The notes under the pieces: model-generated
Told to the model about the DNA's origin: nothing
Databases searched by the model: none
What the model saw: the letters and a program-made list of their open reading frames with translations, nothing else
Source of the DNA: Tumebacillus algifaecis
Lineage (GTDB): Bacteria > Bacillota > Bacilli > Tumebacillales > Tumebacillaceae
DNA: 64,000 bases
NCBI RefSeq assembly: GCF_002243515.1
Contig: NZ_CP022657.1
Coordinates: 1,479,001 to 1,543,000 of the forward strand
Reading direction: 5' to 3'
In this document: piece after piece, positions 1 to 9,082 of the stretch
Layout: each line of letters begins with the position of its first letter
Position numbering within the stretch: the stretch's first letter is position 1
Position numbers and translations under genes: made by a program

Positions 1-3000
1 AAGACCCGAGCTACGTACAGGCAGCCGCGCCGCTCGAAGGGGCGGAGGATTTTGACGCGCCCTTCTTTGACATGGTGAAACGGGAAGCGGAAACGACCGA
101 TCCCCAGCATCGCATCTTCTTGGAGTGTGCCTATGAAGCGCTCGAAGACAGCGGCTACGATGGCCGTTCGTACGATGGGCGGATCGCCGTGTTTGGCGGA
201 GTAGGTCGCAACAGCTATTTGCAAAACCTGCTCTCCAACCCGGACATCGTCAATGCGGTCGGCTCGTACCAAGCGGGCATCGGCAACGATCACGACTTTT
301 TGGCCACCCGCGTCGCTTACAAGTTGAACTTGCAAGGTCCGGCGATGACGGTGCAGACCGCCTGCTCGACATCGCTGGTCGCGGTGCACATGGCCTGCCA
401 AAGCTTGCTCACCTATGAATCGGACATGGCGCTCGCTGGCGGCGCGTCTGTAAAATTTCCGCAAAAAGCGGGGTACCTGTGGCAAGAAGGAGGGATTTTC
501 TCTCCGGACGGTCATTGTCGTGCCTTTGACGAAAATTCAGCGGGGATGGTCGTCGGGAACGGTGGCGGCGTCGTGTTGCTCAAGCGCCTTGAAGACGCAG
601 TCGCAGATGGCGACACGATCTATGCGGTGATTCGCGCTTCAGCGATCAACAACGACGGCTCGAACAAAGTCGGCTACACCGCACCGAGCGTAGACCGTCA
701 GGAAAGCGTGATCGCGCAGGCCATCGCCATCGCGGACATCGATCCGGCTTCGATCAGCTATGTCGAAGCGCACGGCACCGGAACGGCGCTCGGTGACCCG
801 ATTGAAGTGGCAGCTCTGACGCAGGCGTTTAGGATGAGCACAGACGAGACGGGCTATTGCGCACTCGGTTCGGTCAAGACGAACGTCGGTCACCTCGACG
901 CAGCGGCTGGTGTGACCGGCCTGATCAAAACGGTGCTCTCCTTGCACCACAAGCAGATTCCGCCGAGCCTGCATTTTGAAAATCCGAATCCGAAAATCGA
1001 CTTTGCCAACTCTCCGTTTTTCGTTAACACCGAACTTCGCGATTGGACCGCTTCAGCAGACGCCCCGCGCCGAGCGGGAGTCTCTTCGTTTGGCATCGGC
1101 GGCACCAACGCGCATGTCATTTTAGAAGAAGCTCCAGCAGTGGGAAGCTCAGCTGTGGCGAGCGATCTCAATCTGCTCGTGCTCTCGGCGAAAACGGAAT
1201 CGGCGCTCGCGAAATCGACAGACAATCTGGCTGCGCATCTGGAGCAGGAGCAAGACCTGAATCTGTCCGATGTGGCCTACACGTTGCAGACAGGTCGTGC
1301 AGCGTACAACCATCGCCGCATCGTCGTGGCCAAAGATCTGGCCGAGGCGGCACAGGCTTTGCGCGAACTCGATCCGAAAAAAGTGCAGTCGAGCGGACTG
1401 AAATCCAACCATACCCCGTCTGTCGCCTTCCTGTTCTCAGGTCAAGGTTCTCAGTATGCCAACATGGGTCGCGAGTTGTATGAATCGGAAGCAATTTTTA
1501 AAGAAGAGATCGACCGCTGTGCCTTGCTGTTGAAACCGCATCTCGGTCTTGACCTCCGCGACCTATTTTTCCCGGCGAAAGGCAATGAAGTGGATGCGCA
1601 GGAGCTGTTGAATCAAACGCAATTCACCCAGCCGGCACTGTTCGTCTTCGAGTATGCCTTGGCACAGCTTTGGCTGGCGCGCGGCGTGCAACCGGAGGCG
1701 ATGATCGGTCACTCGATCGGTGAATATACGGCAGCTGTGCTCGCAGGCGTCATGAACGTAGACGAAGCGTTGCCGCTCGTCGCGGCGCGTGGTCGCCTGA
1801 TGCAGGCGATGGAGCCAGGCTCGATGCTGGCGATTCCACTGCCTGAAGCTGATGTGGCAGCGCTGCTCCCGTCCGAACTTTCGATCGCAGGCGTGAACGG
1901 TCCGCAAGCGACCGTTGTCGCAGGCCCGACGGCGGCGATTGAGCACTTGGAAGCGGAGTTGCAAAAGCAAGACCTGCACTTCAAGCGACTTGATACCTCT
2001 CATGCTTTCCATTCCGCGATGATGGAGCCGATGCTCGATCACTATGCGGCCGAAGTGCAAAAGGTGCAATTGAACGCGCCGAATCTGCCCTATCTCTCCA
2101 ACGTGTCTGGCACATGGATCACAGCGGAAGAGGCCACCGACCCGGCGTACTATGTCCGCCATCTGCGTCAAGCTGTGCGTTTTGGCGACAACGTGGCCGA
2201 ACTGGTCAAACAGCCGGGCCGCATTTTGCTGGAGGTGGGCCCGGGCCGATCGCTTGGCACTGTGGTCAAGCAATCTCTGCAAGGCACGGAGACGGAAGCG
2301 GTCGTGTTGTCCTCGACTCGTCATCGCGACGAAGGGCAGTCTGATCGTGCGTTCTTCCTGATGGCGTTCGGGCAGCTCTGGCTGAACGGTGTGGATGTCG
2401 ATTTTGCATCCCTCTATGGTGGAGACTCCCGCCATCGCTTGCACCTGCCGACCTATCCGTTTGAGAAACAGCGCTATTTTGTGGAAGCAAACAAGAATGC
2501 CTATCAAGCGCCGCGCCCGGTCGGACGGCAGGCGAACCTCGCCGACTGGTTCCACATCCCGGCCTGGAAGCAGACCGCACCGCTGCAAGCAAAAGCGGAG
2601 GAGCCGTCCGTCTATCTGTTGCTACAAGATGAAGTGGGTGTGGGCACAACGCTTGCAGACCGCCTGAAAAAGCAGGGTCATGAGGTGATCGAGGTTCGCA
2701 TCGGTGCAGAATTTGCCGAAGTGGACGCAGGGGTCTATACGCTCAATTCAGCTGATCGCGGCGCGTACAGCCAATTGCTCAAAGCGCTGATCGAACAGGA
2801 GAAAATTCCGAAGCGCATCGTCCACCTGTGGTCGTTGACCGACGAGGCCCAAAGCTATGAACAGGCCCAAGAACGTGGCTTCTACGCGCTGATCAACTTG
2901 GTGCAGGCGCTTGGCGAACAGAACCGCAGTGAGTCGTTTACGCTCACTGCGATCACCAACTCGTTGCAGGAAGTGACCAGCGAAGCGATCCTTGCTCCGG

Positions 3001-4427
3001 CGCGTGCGACCCTGTTCGGTGCACTCAAAGTCATTCCGCAGGAGTTTGCCAACGTGACCACGCGCGCGATCGATATCGAGCTTGGCAAGTTGGGCAAGCT
3101 GACCGAACGCCTGCTGGCTGAGATCGCACAAGCTCCGGCAGAGGAGACAGTGGTCGCCTACCGTGGTGCGCACCGCTTTGTGCAAGCGTTTGAGCGCGCC
3201 AAACTCCCCGAGCTGGCAACGACAGCAACCGACCTTCGTCCAAATGGCGTCTACCTGATCACTGGGGCAACGGGTGAAATCGGCTTGCACGTGGCCGAAC
3301 ATCTGGCCCATGCACAGGGTGCGAAACTGATCTTGCTCGGCCATGCCGATTTCCCAGCGAGCGCAGACTGGAACGCATATCTTGCTGCGCAGACAGACGC
3401 AGACGATGCGACCGCCCAGCAGATCGGCAGACTGCTGCAACTCGGGAAAACCACCGAACTGCTCTACCACAGCCTCGACATCACCGATGCTGATGCTTTG
3501 CGAGCGGTGCTACGCGAAGCAGTTGAGCGCTACGGGGCAGTACATGGTCTGTTCCACACTGAAGAGTTGATGGGTTCGGGACTGATTCAACTGAAAACGC
3601 AAGAAGCGATGGAAACGGTCTTCGCTCCCAAAGTAAAAGGTACACTTGCGCTCGCCGAAGCGACGGCCGATTTGGAACTCGACTTTTTCGCGCTCTTCTC
3701 GCGGATGCTGTCGGTCACTGGCGGTTTCGGCCAAGTGGACAACACGGCAGCCAACGCGTTTCTCGACAGTTTCGCCCGCGCGCACAGCGCGGCGAGCGGC
3801 ACGCACACGCTGTCGATCGACTGGGGCATGTGGCAATTTGACAACTTGCTCCAAGGCCAGCCGATCCTGCCGGAGATGGTCGCACAATTGCAACAGATGC
3901 AAAAGCAGTTCGGCATCTCGGCAACTGAAGGCATGGATGGATTCGGACGTATTTTGGCGAGCGGCCTGACGCATGTCATCGTCTCCACTCAAGACCTGCA
4001 AACGGTGATCGATGAAACGAATGGCATGAACGCAACTTCGTACTTCGACGGCTTGAAAGGCAACCGCAGCGTGGATGCCAACCGTCCGTATATCGCACCG
4101 CGCAATGACGTGGAGGAGCAAGTCGCGCTGATCTGGCAAGACCTGTTCGGCGTCGATCAAGTCTCGATCCACGACAACTTCTTCGACCTCGGCGGCAACT
4201 CGCTGCTCGGCGTGCAGTTGGTGACGCGCATCCGCAACGCTTTCGAAATCGACCTGCCGATGAGCGCCCTGTTCGAATCGGCGAGCGTGGCCGAACTGTC
4301 CCAGTACATCGCCGACCACCAGCTCAAACCGGAAGAACTGGACGAACTCGAAGCGTTGCTCGCCGAGATCGAGGGCCTGAGCGAAGATGATATTGAGGCA
4401 GAACTGGCCGAGGAGGGCATCGAATGA
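1..4427 (+). CDS. Type I polyketide synthase module, KS-AT-KR(inactive)-ACP, 5' cut by window edge
   Basis: The open frame runs from base 3 with KS sequence already under way before the first in-frame ATG (base 72), so the true start lies outside the window. Order: ketosynthase (Cys at base 363 in TACSTSL, then HGTGT and NVGH), malonyl-type acyltransferase (GQGSQ; Ser at 1713 in GHSIGE; HAFH, which favours malonyl), a pseudo-KR/KR region, and an ACP (Ser at 4200 in LGGNSLLG). In the KR the Ser expected 13 residues before the Tyr is Arg (base 3702) and the Tyr is Asn (base 3741, QVDNTAAN), so beta-keto reduction is unlikely although the nucleotide loop (TGATGEIG) survives. The C-terminal tail is a run of acidic helix (LSEDDIEAELAEEG), a likely docking element for a basic N-terminal helix. 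The stop overlaps the next ATG (ATGA). Role: one malonyl extension in the left assembly line. Confidence 0.95.
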   Translation, partial: DPSYVQAAAPLEGAEDFDAPFFDMVKREAETTDPQHRIFLECAYEALEDSGYDGRSYDGRIAVFGGVGRNSYLQNLLSNPDIVNAVGSYQAGIGNDHDFLATRVAYKLNLQGPAMTVQTACSTSLVAVHMACQSLLTYESDMALAGGASVKFPQKAGYLWQEGGIFSPDGHCRAFDENSAGMVVGNGGGVVLLKRLEDAVADGDTIYAVIRASAINNDGSNKVGYTAPSVDRQESVIAQAIAIADIDPASISYVEAHGTGTALGDPIEVAALTQAFRMSTDETGYCALGSVKTNVGHLDAAAGVTGLIKTVLSLHHKQIPPSLHFENPNPKIDFANSPFFVNTELRDWTASADAPRRAGVSSFGIGGTNAHVILEEAPAVGSSAVASDLNLLVLSAKTESALAKSTDNLAAHLEQEQDLNLSDVAYTLQTGRAAYNHRRIVVAKDLAEAAQALRELDPKKVQSSGLKSNHTPSVAFLFSGQGSQYANMGRELYESEAIFKEEIDRCALLLKPHLGLDLRDLFFPAKGNEVDAQELLNQTQFTQPALFVFEYALAQLWLARGVQPEAMIGHSIGEYTAAVLAGVMNVDEALPLVAARGRLMQAMEPGSMLAIPLPEADVAALLPSELSIAGVNGPQATVVAGPTAAIEHLEAELQKQDLHFKRLDTSHAFHSAMMEPMLDHYAAEVQKVQLNAPNLPYLSNVSGTWITAEEATDPAYYVRHLRQAVRFGDNVAELVKQPGRILLEVGPGRSLGTVVKQSLQGTETEAVVLSSTRHRDEGQSDRAFFLMAFGQLWLNGVDVDFASLYGGDSRHRLHLPTYPFEKQRYFVEANKNAYQAPRPVGRQANLADWFHIPAWKQTAPLQAKAEEPSVYLLLQDEVGVGTTLADRLKKQGHEVIEVRIGAEFAEVDAGVYTLNSADRGAYSQLLKALIEQEKIPKRIVHLWSLTDEAQSYEQAQERGFYALINLVQALGEQNRSESFTLTAITNSLQEVTSEAILAPARATLFGALKVIPQEFANVTTRAIDIELGKLGKLTERLLAEIAQAPAEETVVAYRGAHRFVQAFERAKLPELATTATDLRPNGVYLITGATGEIGLHVAEHLAHAQGAKLILLGHADFPASADWNAYLAAQTDADDATAQQIGRLLQLGKTTELLYHSLDITDADALRAVLREAVERYGAVHGLFHTEELMGSGLIQLKTQEAMETVFAPKVKGTLALAEATADLELDFFALFSRMLSVTGGFGQVDNTAANAFLDSFARAHSAASGTHTLSIDWGMWQFDNLLQGQPILPEMVAQLQQMQKQFGISATEGMDGFGRILASGLTHVIVSTQDLQTVIDETNGMNATSYFDGLKGNRSVDANRPYIAPRNDVEEQVALIWQDLFGVDQVSIHDNFFDLGGNSLLGVQLVTRIRNAFEIDLPMSALFESASVAELSQYIADHQLKPEELDELEALLAEIEGLSEDDIEAELAEEGIE

Positions 4428-5671
4428 GTTCGCTGAACAACCGTTTGAAAAATCTTACGCCCGAGCAGCGCGCCGTATTGGAGAAGCGGATGAAGGCGAA
4501 AGGAATGAACACCGCGGTGGTCAGTTCGACTCAAGAGTCGTCAGCCCTTCCGCCAAACATGCTAGCAGCGATGGGAGGCGGTCAAGCTGCCGCTTCCAAA
4601 AAACAAAGGCCACGCCTGACCGATAAGGGAATGGAGTTTTCCATCTTCTTCTTTTCCGGGGACGGTTCGACCGAAGATGGCGACAAATACCGCATGTTGA
4701 TCGATTCGGTCAAATATGCAGACCAACACGGTTTCAAAGCGGTGTGGACGCCAGAGCGCCATTTTGAAGATTTCGGCGGGTTGTATCCCAACCCGTCGGT
4801 CCTCTCCGCCGCTTTGGCGATGATCACCGAAAACATCCAGATTCGCGCCGGTTCGGTCGCGCTTCCGCTACACCATCCGATCCGTTTTGTCGAAGAGTGG
4901 GCGGTGGTAGACAACCTGTCTGGCGGTCGCACCGCCGTGTCCTTTGCCTCGGGCTGGCACCCGTCCGACTTCCTGATCGCACCGACGCCGACGCGCGACT
5001 ATTACAACCAGCGCAAAGAGGTGATGATCGACAACATCAAGACGATCAAAAAGCTCTGGTCTGGTGAAACGGTGCAGATGATCGGCATCGATGGACAGGA
5101 GCAGGCGGTCAAAGTCCTGCCCCGCCCGCTGCAAGACGAATTGGAAATCTGGGTCGCCACCAATGGCTCGGAGGACACCTACATCAAAGCGGCTGAAACG
5201 GGCTCGCACATCTTGACCGGACTGACCAACCAAACGCTCGACGAGTTTGAAGAAAAGATCAAGCTCTATCGCGAGACATTGGCGCAGCACGGGTTCGACC
5301 CGGAACAAGGCAAGATCACCGTCATGTTGCACACCTGTGTCGGGGAAACGAATGAAGAGATCAAAAACAAAGTGCGCGACCCGCTGAAAGACTATCTCAA
5401 AACGTTCATCAAACAGCAAAAAAATGTGATGGGCAACTACGACGATTTTTCCGAAGCGGATCAAGATGCGATCGTTACGTACGCCTTCGATAAATATTTT
5501 GCCGAAAGTTCTCTGTTTGGCACCGTGGACAAATGCTCGGGGCTGATCGAAGATCTGATCGACATCGGTGTCAATGAAGTGGCCTGTCTCGTCGATTTTG
5601 GCATTTCCACAGCCGATGTGATGAGTTCGATGAACTACCTCGGCAAGTTGAAAGACAAATACACGCTGTAG
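4424..5671 (+). CDS. Luciferase-like flavin monooxygenase of the NRPS/PKS-associated type
   Basis: 415 aa. Residues about 70-400 are a bacterial-luciferase-like (LLM) barrel: SIFFFSGDG near the start, WTPERHFEDFGG, and ASGWHPSDF, typical of the natural-product LLM subfamily that acts on carrier-bound intermediates. The first ~30 residues carry a helix (LTPEQRAVLEKRMKAKG) nearly identical to the N-termini of the NRPS proteins at 5695 and 45022, followed by a low-complexity linker (to about residue 65). That helix normally receives an upstream PKS tail, so I infer that this enzyme docks on the PKS ACP and works in trans. Start at the ATGA overlap with the PKS; GAGGAGGG lies just upstream. Family members are FMNH2-dependent oxygenases, but the position oxidised cannot be read from sequence. 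Its placement between a PKS module without KR activity and the next NRPS suggests modification of a beta-keto acyl-ACP or the following peptidyl intermediate. Confidence 0.9.
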   Translation: MSSLNNRLKNLTPEQRAVLEKRMKAKGMNTAVVSSTQESSALPPNMLAAMGGGQAAASKKQRPRLTDKGMEFSIFFFSGDGSTEDGDKYRMLIDSVKYADQHGFKAVWTPERHFEDFGGLYPNPSVLSAALAMITENIQIRAGSVALPLHHPIRFVEEWAVVDNLSGGRTAVSFASGWHPSDFLIAPTPTRDYYNQRKEVMIDNIKTIKKLWSGETVQMIGIDGQEQAVKVLPRPLQDELEIWVATNGSEDTYIKAAETGSHILTGLTNQTLDEFEEKIKLYRETLAQHGFDPEQGKITVMLHTCVGETNEEIKNKVRDPLKDYLKTFIKQQKNVMGNYDDFSEADQDAIVTYAFDKYFAESSLFGTVDKCSGLIEDLIDIGVNEVACLVDFGISTADVMSSMNYLGKLKDKYTL

Positions 5672-5694
5672 CGCTTCTTGGAGGGAATCTTTAC

Positions 5695-8600
5695 ATGAAA
5701 AACAATCTGTCAGACCGTTTGGCGGCGCTCACCCCAGAGCAGCGTGCCATCTTTGAAAAGCGGGCCAAGGCCAAAAACTTGGCAGCCGAAAAATTGATGC
5801 TCAAGCAAGATCGGATTCCCAAGCGCGGCCACAAGAACCCGAGCCCGCTGGCGATCGACCAAGAGCGGCTCTGGTTCTTCCACATGATGAACCCGGACGA
5901 GCCGACCTACAACGTGTATGGTGCGATCAATATGAAAGGGACGCTGAACGTCGAAGTGTTCGAGCATAGCTTCAACGAGATCGTCCGCCGCCACGAAGCA
6001 TGGCGCACCACGTTTGAAATGCTGGAAGGCCAGCCGATGCAATTGGTGCACGATGAGCTGATCGTGCCGATGGAATTGCTCGACCTGACCGACCTGCCGC
6101 ACGACGAGCGAGAGGAAGCTGCCAAGCAGGCGATGTCCGAAGTGATCCAGATTCCGTTCGATCTGGAAGTGCCGCCGCTTGTGCGCACCAACCTGATTCG
6201 CAAGCATGAGGATGAGTGGCTGTTCGTGCTCACCGTCCACCATATCGTCACCGACCGCGTGACGTTCTCGATCTTCTTCCATGAGATGATGGCGCACTAC
6301 AAAGCATTCCTGAACGGCCAGCCGTCGGTGCTCCCCGAGCCGCAGATCTCCTATGCGGACTTCTCGGAGTGGCAGCGCAAATACCTGACCGGAGATGTGA
6401 AAGACAACCTGGTCAACTACTGGAAAAAGACGCTCGACGGCAGCGACTTCGTCCTGAACATCCCGACCGATTTCCCGCGTCCGGCCATTCAGGACTTTAA
6501 AGGGGCGCGCGTGTTCCTCGACATTCCGATGGAGACGGCGAACCGTTTGAAAGAGATCGGCAAAAAAGAAGGTGCCTCCGCCTTCATGACGCTGCTCGCC
6601 GTTTATTATGCGCTGTTGTACCGTTACACAGGGCAGGAAGACCTGCTGGTCGGCACACCGTTTGCCAACCGCAATCGCGGTGAGATGGAAGGGGTGATCG
6701 GCTACTTCCTGACCTCCGTCGTGCTCCGTGCGCAAGTCGAGCCGAACATGACGTTCAAAGAGCTGCTCCGCCGCGTCAAAGATGTGTCGCTGGAAGCGTA
6801 CGCGAACAACGACATCCCGTTCGGCCTCCTGCTCGATGAGCTGAAACCGCCGCGCGATGGCTCGCGCAACCCGATCTTCCAAGCGTGCTTCGTCTACGTC
6901 GATGTGATGGAGGACAAATTGGAACTTCCCCATCTGGAGTTGAAATATGAGCTGACCGATGCGGAGACGGCCAAGTATGACTTGACGATCGGCTTGATGG
7001 AAGTGGAAGACGGCATCACCGGCTTCTTCGAGTATGCTCCGGCGATGTTCCGCAAAGAGACGATCGAGCAGATCACGAGCCACTGGATGAACATGATCGA
7101 CGCTGTGATTGAAAATCCGGAGCTGAAAGTCTCGGAAATGCCGCTCTTTTCGGCAGACGAGGCGCAGAAGGTATTGCGGGACTGGAACAACACCGACCGT
7201 CCGCGTCCGGAGCGTTCGATCATGCACGAACTGTTCGAAGCACAGGCGCTGAAAACGCCCGATAACAAAGCGGTGATTCTGGGCGATGAATACCTGACCT
7301 ACCGCGAGCTGAACGAGCGCGCCAACCGCCTCGCCAACTTCTTGCAAGCGCGCGGCGTCGGGCATGAGTCGCTGGTCGGCATCTACATGGGCCGCACCTT
7401 AGAGATGATGGTCGCGATGATCGGAATTTTGAAAGCGGGCGGCGCACAGGTCATGCTGGAGCCGAGCTATCCGCAAGATCGCTTGGCCAAGATGCTGGAA
7501 GACGCGAAACTGACGGTGGTGCTGACCCAAGAGACGCTGCTCGGCCGCCTGCCGGAAAACGGCGCACCAGAATTTGCGCTCGACCGCGACTGGGCGATTG
7601 TCGGCGAGGAAAGCGCGACGAAACCGGAGAGCCCGGCGGAAGAGACCTCTTTGGCCTACGTCATGTACACGTCCGGTTCCACGGGGCGCCCGAAAGGCGT
7701 GATGATCGAACACCGCTCGGTCGTCAACACGATGTTGCATCTGGTCGAGCGTTTCGAGCTGACGGGCGAAGACCGCATGTTCTTCAAGTCGCTCGTCGGC
7801 TTTGACGGAACGGTACTGGAATATTTCTCGCCGTTGCTCGCGGGTGCTGCTGTCGTCCTCTGCGAAGAAGGCGGTCACCATGATACGCACTATTTGATCC
7901 GTGAGATGATCAAGCAAGGGGCGACGATCACACAGGTGATTCCGTCGGTGATGAATCTGCTCGTCGATACGCCGGGCATCGAAAATGTGACGACGCTCAA
8001 ATACCTGCTCTTGGGCGGGGAAGCAGTCTCCACGTCTTTGCGCGACCGCATTCATCAGCGGATGCCGCACACCAATCTGGTCAACATCTACGGCCCGTCA
8101 GAAACGTCCGTCTTCTCTACCGACTATATTTTTGAACGCACAGACAAACGGACCTCGGTGCCGATCGGCTACCCGATCGCCAACATCAAGACGTACGTGC
8201 TGGATAAGCATCTCAATCCGGTGCCGGTCGGTTCCTATGGCGAACTGCATATCGGTGGCGTCGGCGTCACGCGCGGCTATTTGAACCGTCCAGAATTGAA
8301 TGAAGAGCGTTTTGTGCAAAATCCATTCGTCAAGGACGGTGGACGCCTGTACAAGACGGGTGACATCGTGCGCTGGCTGCCGGATGGCACGCTGGAGTAC
8401 CAAGGCCGCATCGACAACCAAGTCAAGATCAGCGGCGTGCGCATCGAGACGGGCGAGGTGGAAACGGCGTTGCTCAAGCATCCGTCGATTCAACAGAGCG
8501 CCGTTGTCGTTCGCGAAGATGTGCCAGGACTGAAGCGCCTTGTCGCCTATCTGATCGGTGATGTCACCTCGTCATCCGAACTGCGTGAGTTTTTGAAAAC

Positions 8601-9075
8601 ACGCCTGCCCGATGCGATGATCCCGACTGCGTACCTGTTTGTCGATCACTTCCCGCTCTCGCCAAACGGCAAGCTCGACCGCAAAGCCCTGCCGCAACCG
8701 CAGGTGGACGAGGCGGTCTACGAACGCGACTATGTCGCACCGCAAAATGATCTGGAAGATCTGCTTGCCGGCATTTGGCGCGAAATTCTCGGCTTGCCGA
8801 AAGTTGGTACAAAAAGCAACTTCTTTGAACTGGGCGGACAGTCGCTCCATGCGATGCAGATGATCGGACGCGTCCGTGAACTGTTCCAGATCGAGGTGCC
8901 AGTCACCAAACTGTTCTCCGTCACGACGATTGGCGGACTTGCCGAATTGCTCTGCGAGTATGAGCAAAAACCAGGTCAGGCTGAAGCGATCGCCCGTCTG
9001 CGCAAGCGGTTGGCGAACATGTCGGACGATGAAAAGCGAGCGATGCTCGAAGCGAAGAAAACGGGTAGGGGGTAA
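5695..9075 (+). CDS. NRPS module, C-A-T, with N-terminal docking helix
   Basis: 1126 aa. An N-terminal helix (residues ~1-30, LTPEQRAIFEKRAKAKN) precedes a condensation domain (~45-480), an adenylation domain (~510-1000; YTSGSTGRPKG near 658, NGKLDRKAL) and a carrier domain (Ser1050 in LGGQSLHA). The C motif reads HHIVTDR: both His and Asp187 are kept but the usual Gly is Arg188, a change also unusual among the other C domains here. Pocket residues read by alignment to GrsA give D-G-L-Q-L-G-I-V-F plus the invariant Lys; I do not recognise this code. The C-terminus (ANMSDDEKRAMLEAKK) is a mixed-charge helix probably contacting the acidic N-terminus of the next protein. RBS TGGAGGG sits about 9 nt before the ATG. 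It follows the monooxygenase by 23 nt and is presumably co-transcribed. Confidence 0.95.
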   Translation: MKNNLSDRLAALTPEQRAIFEKRAKAKNLAAEKLMLKQDRIPKRGHKNPSPLAIDQERLWFFHMMNPDEPTYNVYGAINMKGTLNVEVFEHSFNEIVRRHEAWRTTFEMLEGQPMQLVHDELIVPMELLDLTDLPHDEREEAAKQAMSEVIQIPFDLEVPPLVRTNLIRKHEDEWLFVLTVHHIVTDRVTFSIFFHEMMAHYKAFLNGQPSVLPEPQISYADFSEWQRKYLTGDVKDNLVNYWKKTLDGSDFVLNIPTDFPRPAIQDFKGARVFLDIPMETANRLKEIGKKEGASAFMTLLAVYYALLYRYTGQEDLLVGTPFANRNRGEMEGVIGYFLTSVVLRAQVEPNMTFKELLRRVKDVSLEAYANNDIPFGLLLDELKPPRDGSRNPIFQACFVYVDVMEDKLELPHLELKYELTDAETAKYDLTIGLMEVEDGITGFFEYAPAMFRKETIEQITSHWMNMIDAVIENPELKVSEMPLFSADEAQKVLRDWNNTDRPRPERSIMHELFEAQALKTPDNKAVILGDEYLTYRELNERANRLANFLQARGVGHESLVGIYMGRTLEMMVAMIGILKAGGAQVMLEPSYPQDRLAKMLEDAKLTVVLTQETLLGRLPENGAPEFALDRDWAIVGEESATKPESPAEETSLAYVMYTSGSTGRPKGVMIEHRSVVNTMLHLVERFELTGEDRMFFKSLVGFDGTVLEYFSPLLAGAAVVLCEEGGHHDTHYLIREMIKQGATITQVIPSVMNLLVDTPGIENVTTLKYLLLGGEAVSTSLRDRIHQRMPHTNLVNIYGPSETSVFSTDYIFERTDKRTSVPIGYPIANIKTYVLDKHLNPVPVGSYGELHIGGVGVTRGYLNRPELNEERFVQNPFVKDGGRLYKTGDIVRWLPDGTLEYQGRIDNQVKISGVRIETGEVETALLKHPSIQQSAVVVREDVPGLKRLVAYLIGDVTSSSELREFLKTRLPDAMIPTAYLFVDHFPLSPNGKLDRKALPQPQVDEAVYERDYVAPQNDLEDLLAGIWREILGLPKVGTKSNFFELGGQSLHAMQMIGRVRELFQIEVPVTKLFSVTTIGGLAELLCEYEQKPGQAEAIARLRKRLANMSDDEKRAMLEAKKTGRG

Positions 9076-9082
9076 GCAGTCG

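Noticed and set aside
8876-9082. Upstream extension of the 9083 NRPS
   Set aside because: The added residues are out-of-frame translation of the preceding NRPS carrier domain; the ATG at 9083 has the RBS and a proper acidic N-terminus.
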